NCBI GenBank assembly: GCA_016201685.1
Contig: JACQCJ010000100.1
Location: 1-6,071, forward strand
Direction of reading: 5' to 3'
Length of the DNA stretch: 6,071 nucleotides
Source of the DNA: Candidatus Peregrinibacteria bacterium
GTDB lineage: Bacteria > Patescibacteriota > Gracilibacteria > Peribacterales > Peribacteraceae
The notes under the pieces are model-generated. The model made no database searches. It saw nothing but the letters and a program-made list of their open reading frames with translations, and was not told where the DNA came from. Shown here piece after piece: positions 5,557-6,071 of the stretch. Each line of letters opens with the position of its first letter. Positions within the stretch are counted from its first letter, which is position 1. The position numbers and the translations under genes were made by a program.

Positions 5557-5617
5557 ATGCGAAGCGAGATTGAGGAAGAGCGTTGGCACGGAGAGAATTG
5601 TACGGAAGTCCGCCGAT
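5557..5617 (-). pseudogene. Broken duplicate of the tsaB 5' end (direct repeat copy 2)
   Basis: Bases 5567-5617 repeat 4668-4718 with two mismatches. On the minus strand they encode SADFRTILSVPTLFLNL, matching the TsaB N-terminus. The next three codons still spell ASH, as in TsaB, although the bases differ (CTCGCTTCGCAT here for LASH, CTGGCCAGTCAT in tsaB). After that the match ends, and a stop follows about 11 codons later. The Met codon of the most conserved TsaB start (ATG at 4699 in the intact gene) is ATT here. No start codon is evident upstream in this frame nearby. It is best read as a remnant of an earlier tsaB start, or a partial duplication. Confidence 0.75.
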
Positions 5618-5645
5618 CTTGGTTTTCTCGTAGAGCCCAAAACGA

Positions 5646-5692
5646 CCAAAATCAGCGAAATATGGAACCGTAAAATTTTAGGCCAATTTTGG
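5646..5692. repeat. AT-rich inverted repeats next to the tsaB remnant
   Basis: CCAAAAT (5646-5652) is matched by ATTTTGG (5686-5692). Between them is the perfect 10-bp palindrome TAAAATTTTA (5671-5680). The stretch is clearly richer in A and T than the rest of the window. It could be a former promoter or the end of a mobile element. No gene was found in it. Confidence 0.4.
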
Positions 5693-5761
5693 AATGACCG
5701 CCACTGGCTCGATTGCTTCTCGCAATGTCAGGAGTGTCCATTGATGGCTCCAGGAATAGAA

Positions 5762-5796
5762 ACGCCGTCTGGTCGGTTGACAACCGAGGACGGCGT
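5762..5796. repeat. Strong 35-bp bulged hairpin
   Basis: ACGCCGTC (5762-5769) pairs with GACGGCGT (5789-5796), and inside it TCGGTTG (5773-5779) pairs with CAACCGA (5781-5787) around a single central base. Fifteen base pairs are interrupted only by TGG on one side and G on the other. No T tract follows on either strand, so it is not a standard terminator. The shape resembles REP-type or transposase-recognised hairpins, but it matches no family I can name. Confidence 0.6.
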
Positions 5797-5914
5797 GCCT
5801 CAAACTGGAGCTCATCCTTGATCTTTTCATGATCACTGCTGTCCCGTTAAGCTCCAAAAAGACAGCGCTGTACTGATTCCTTCTTCTTTGCAAGCTGCGA
5901 CACATTCTGCGGGG
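5797..5914. other. Stretch without a recognisable gene
   Basis: Between the bulged hairpin and the IS4-type remnant nothing convincing is coded. Short open frames exist on both strands but none resembles a known family. One minus-strand frame stays open from about 6010 to 5640 except for a single TAA near 5850, with the peptide SVQRCLFGA just before that stop. It may be decayed coding sequence, but it does not continue the transposase. The whole stretch from 5470 to 5914 is otherwise gene-free and holds the tsaB remnant and the hairpins listed separately. Confidence 0.5.
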
Positions 5915-6071
5915 TCAGGTGCAGCAAATTTTCGCCGTGTCCGTACTGAAATGGAGGCACTCCTGTAGGAAACTGTAAAAGAGAGACTCGAAAATCTTGG
6001 AACTGCGCTTCTCATTCGCCTTCGCGAGCGTGGAGCGCGCCACTGTCTCCACTCCAAGGTGATACCAGTTC
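5915..6071 (-). pseudogene. IS4-type transposase fragment, truncated, entering from the right edge
   Basis: On the minus strand the frame beginning at 6070 reads NWYHLGVETVARSTLAKANE and goes on KRSSKIFESLFYSFLQECLHF before a TGA at 5917-5915. The block YHLG, then ARSTLA-x-AN-x-KR, then IFE-x-LFY-x-L is characteristic of the region after the DUF4372-type N-terminus of many IS4-family transposases. In intact members it is soon followed by a segment leading to the first catalytic Asp (SLDATTI-like). None of that is present here in any frame I checked. About ten residues after the last match the frame stops. The copy is therefore cut off at its 3' side within the window, and its upstream part lies beyond base 6071. 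Family assignment is strong; activity is unlikely. Confidence 0.82.

Noticed and set aside
5762..5796. The bulged hairpin as a tRNA or integron attC site
   Set aside because: No cloverleaf, T-loop or CCA end can be built, and the attC core sequences (GTTRRRY and its partner) are absent.
5537..5821. Plus-strand open frame of 94 codons through the tsaB remnant and hairpins
   Set aside because: It runs antisense to the tsaB duplicate and through the bulged hairpin, and has no family resemblance or ribosome site.
5678..6057. Minus-strand open frames 5833-6057 and 5678-5905
   Set aside because: They are in different frames from the recognisable IS4-type peptide at 5915-6070 and show no motif of their own.

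Overview
This is a bacterial window with two housekeeping genes (secA and tsaB, both on the minus strand). Several accessory modules and insertion-sequence remnants surround them. The DNA is GC-rich across secA and vapBC and visibly AT-richer between about 5620 and 5950. TGA acts as a normal stop codon for several genes, which argues against a recoded lineage. The style (a SecA with a C-terminal zinc tail, and housekeeping genes carrying in-frame repeat inserts) would fit a Patescibacteria/Peregrinibacteria-like genome. That is a weak impression, and no phylogeny could be run.

Left to right: 1-95 is the N-terminal end of an IS630-type transposase leaving the window (minus). 96-215 is a spacer with a GC hairpin. 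216-3014 is full-length secA (minus), interrupted in frame by a short-unit inverted and tandem repeat at 1002-1088. 3015-3232 is a divergent control region with a secA promoter, a vapBC promoter and a palindromic operator candidate. 3233-3908 is a vapBC-type toxin-antitoxin pair (plus). 3909-4009 is a short convergent spacer. 4010-4735 is tsaB (minus), needed for the t6A modification of tRNA, with a GC-rich palindromic insert at 4302-4384. 4777-5187 is an HNH endonuclease and 5191-5469 a small conserved-looking partner, both minus and tightly spaced. 5470-6071 is a decayed stretch with a partial copy of the tsaB 5' end, hairpins, and a truncated IS4-type transposase entering from the right.

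The most interesting structure is a 51-bp direct repeat (49 of 51 identical). It lies in the 5' end of tsaB (4668-4718) and again at 5567-5617, and the two copies bracket the HNH/partner cassette. The simplest reading is that the cassette entered at the 5' end of tsaB, left a broken copy of the original gene start on its far side, and now lies directly upstream of intact tsaB on the same strand, so tsaB may be read from the cassette promoter. The second notable feature is that secA and tsaB each carry a different palindromic, reading-frame-preserving insert.
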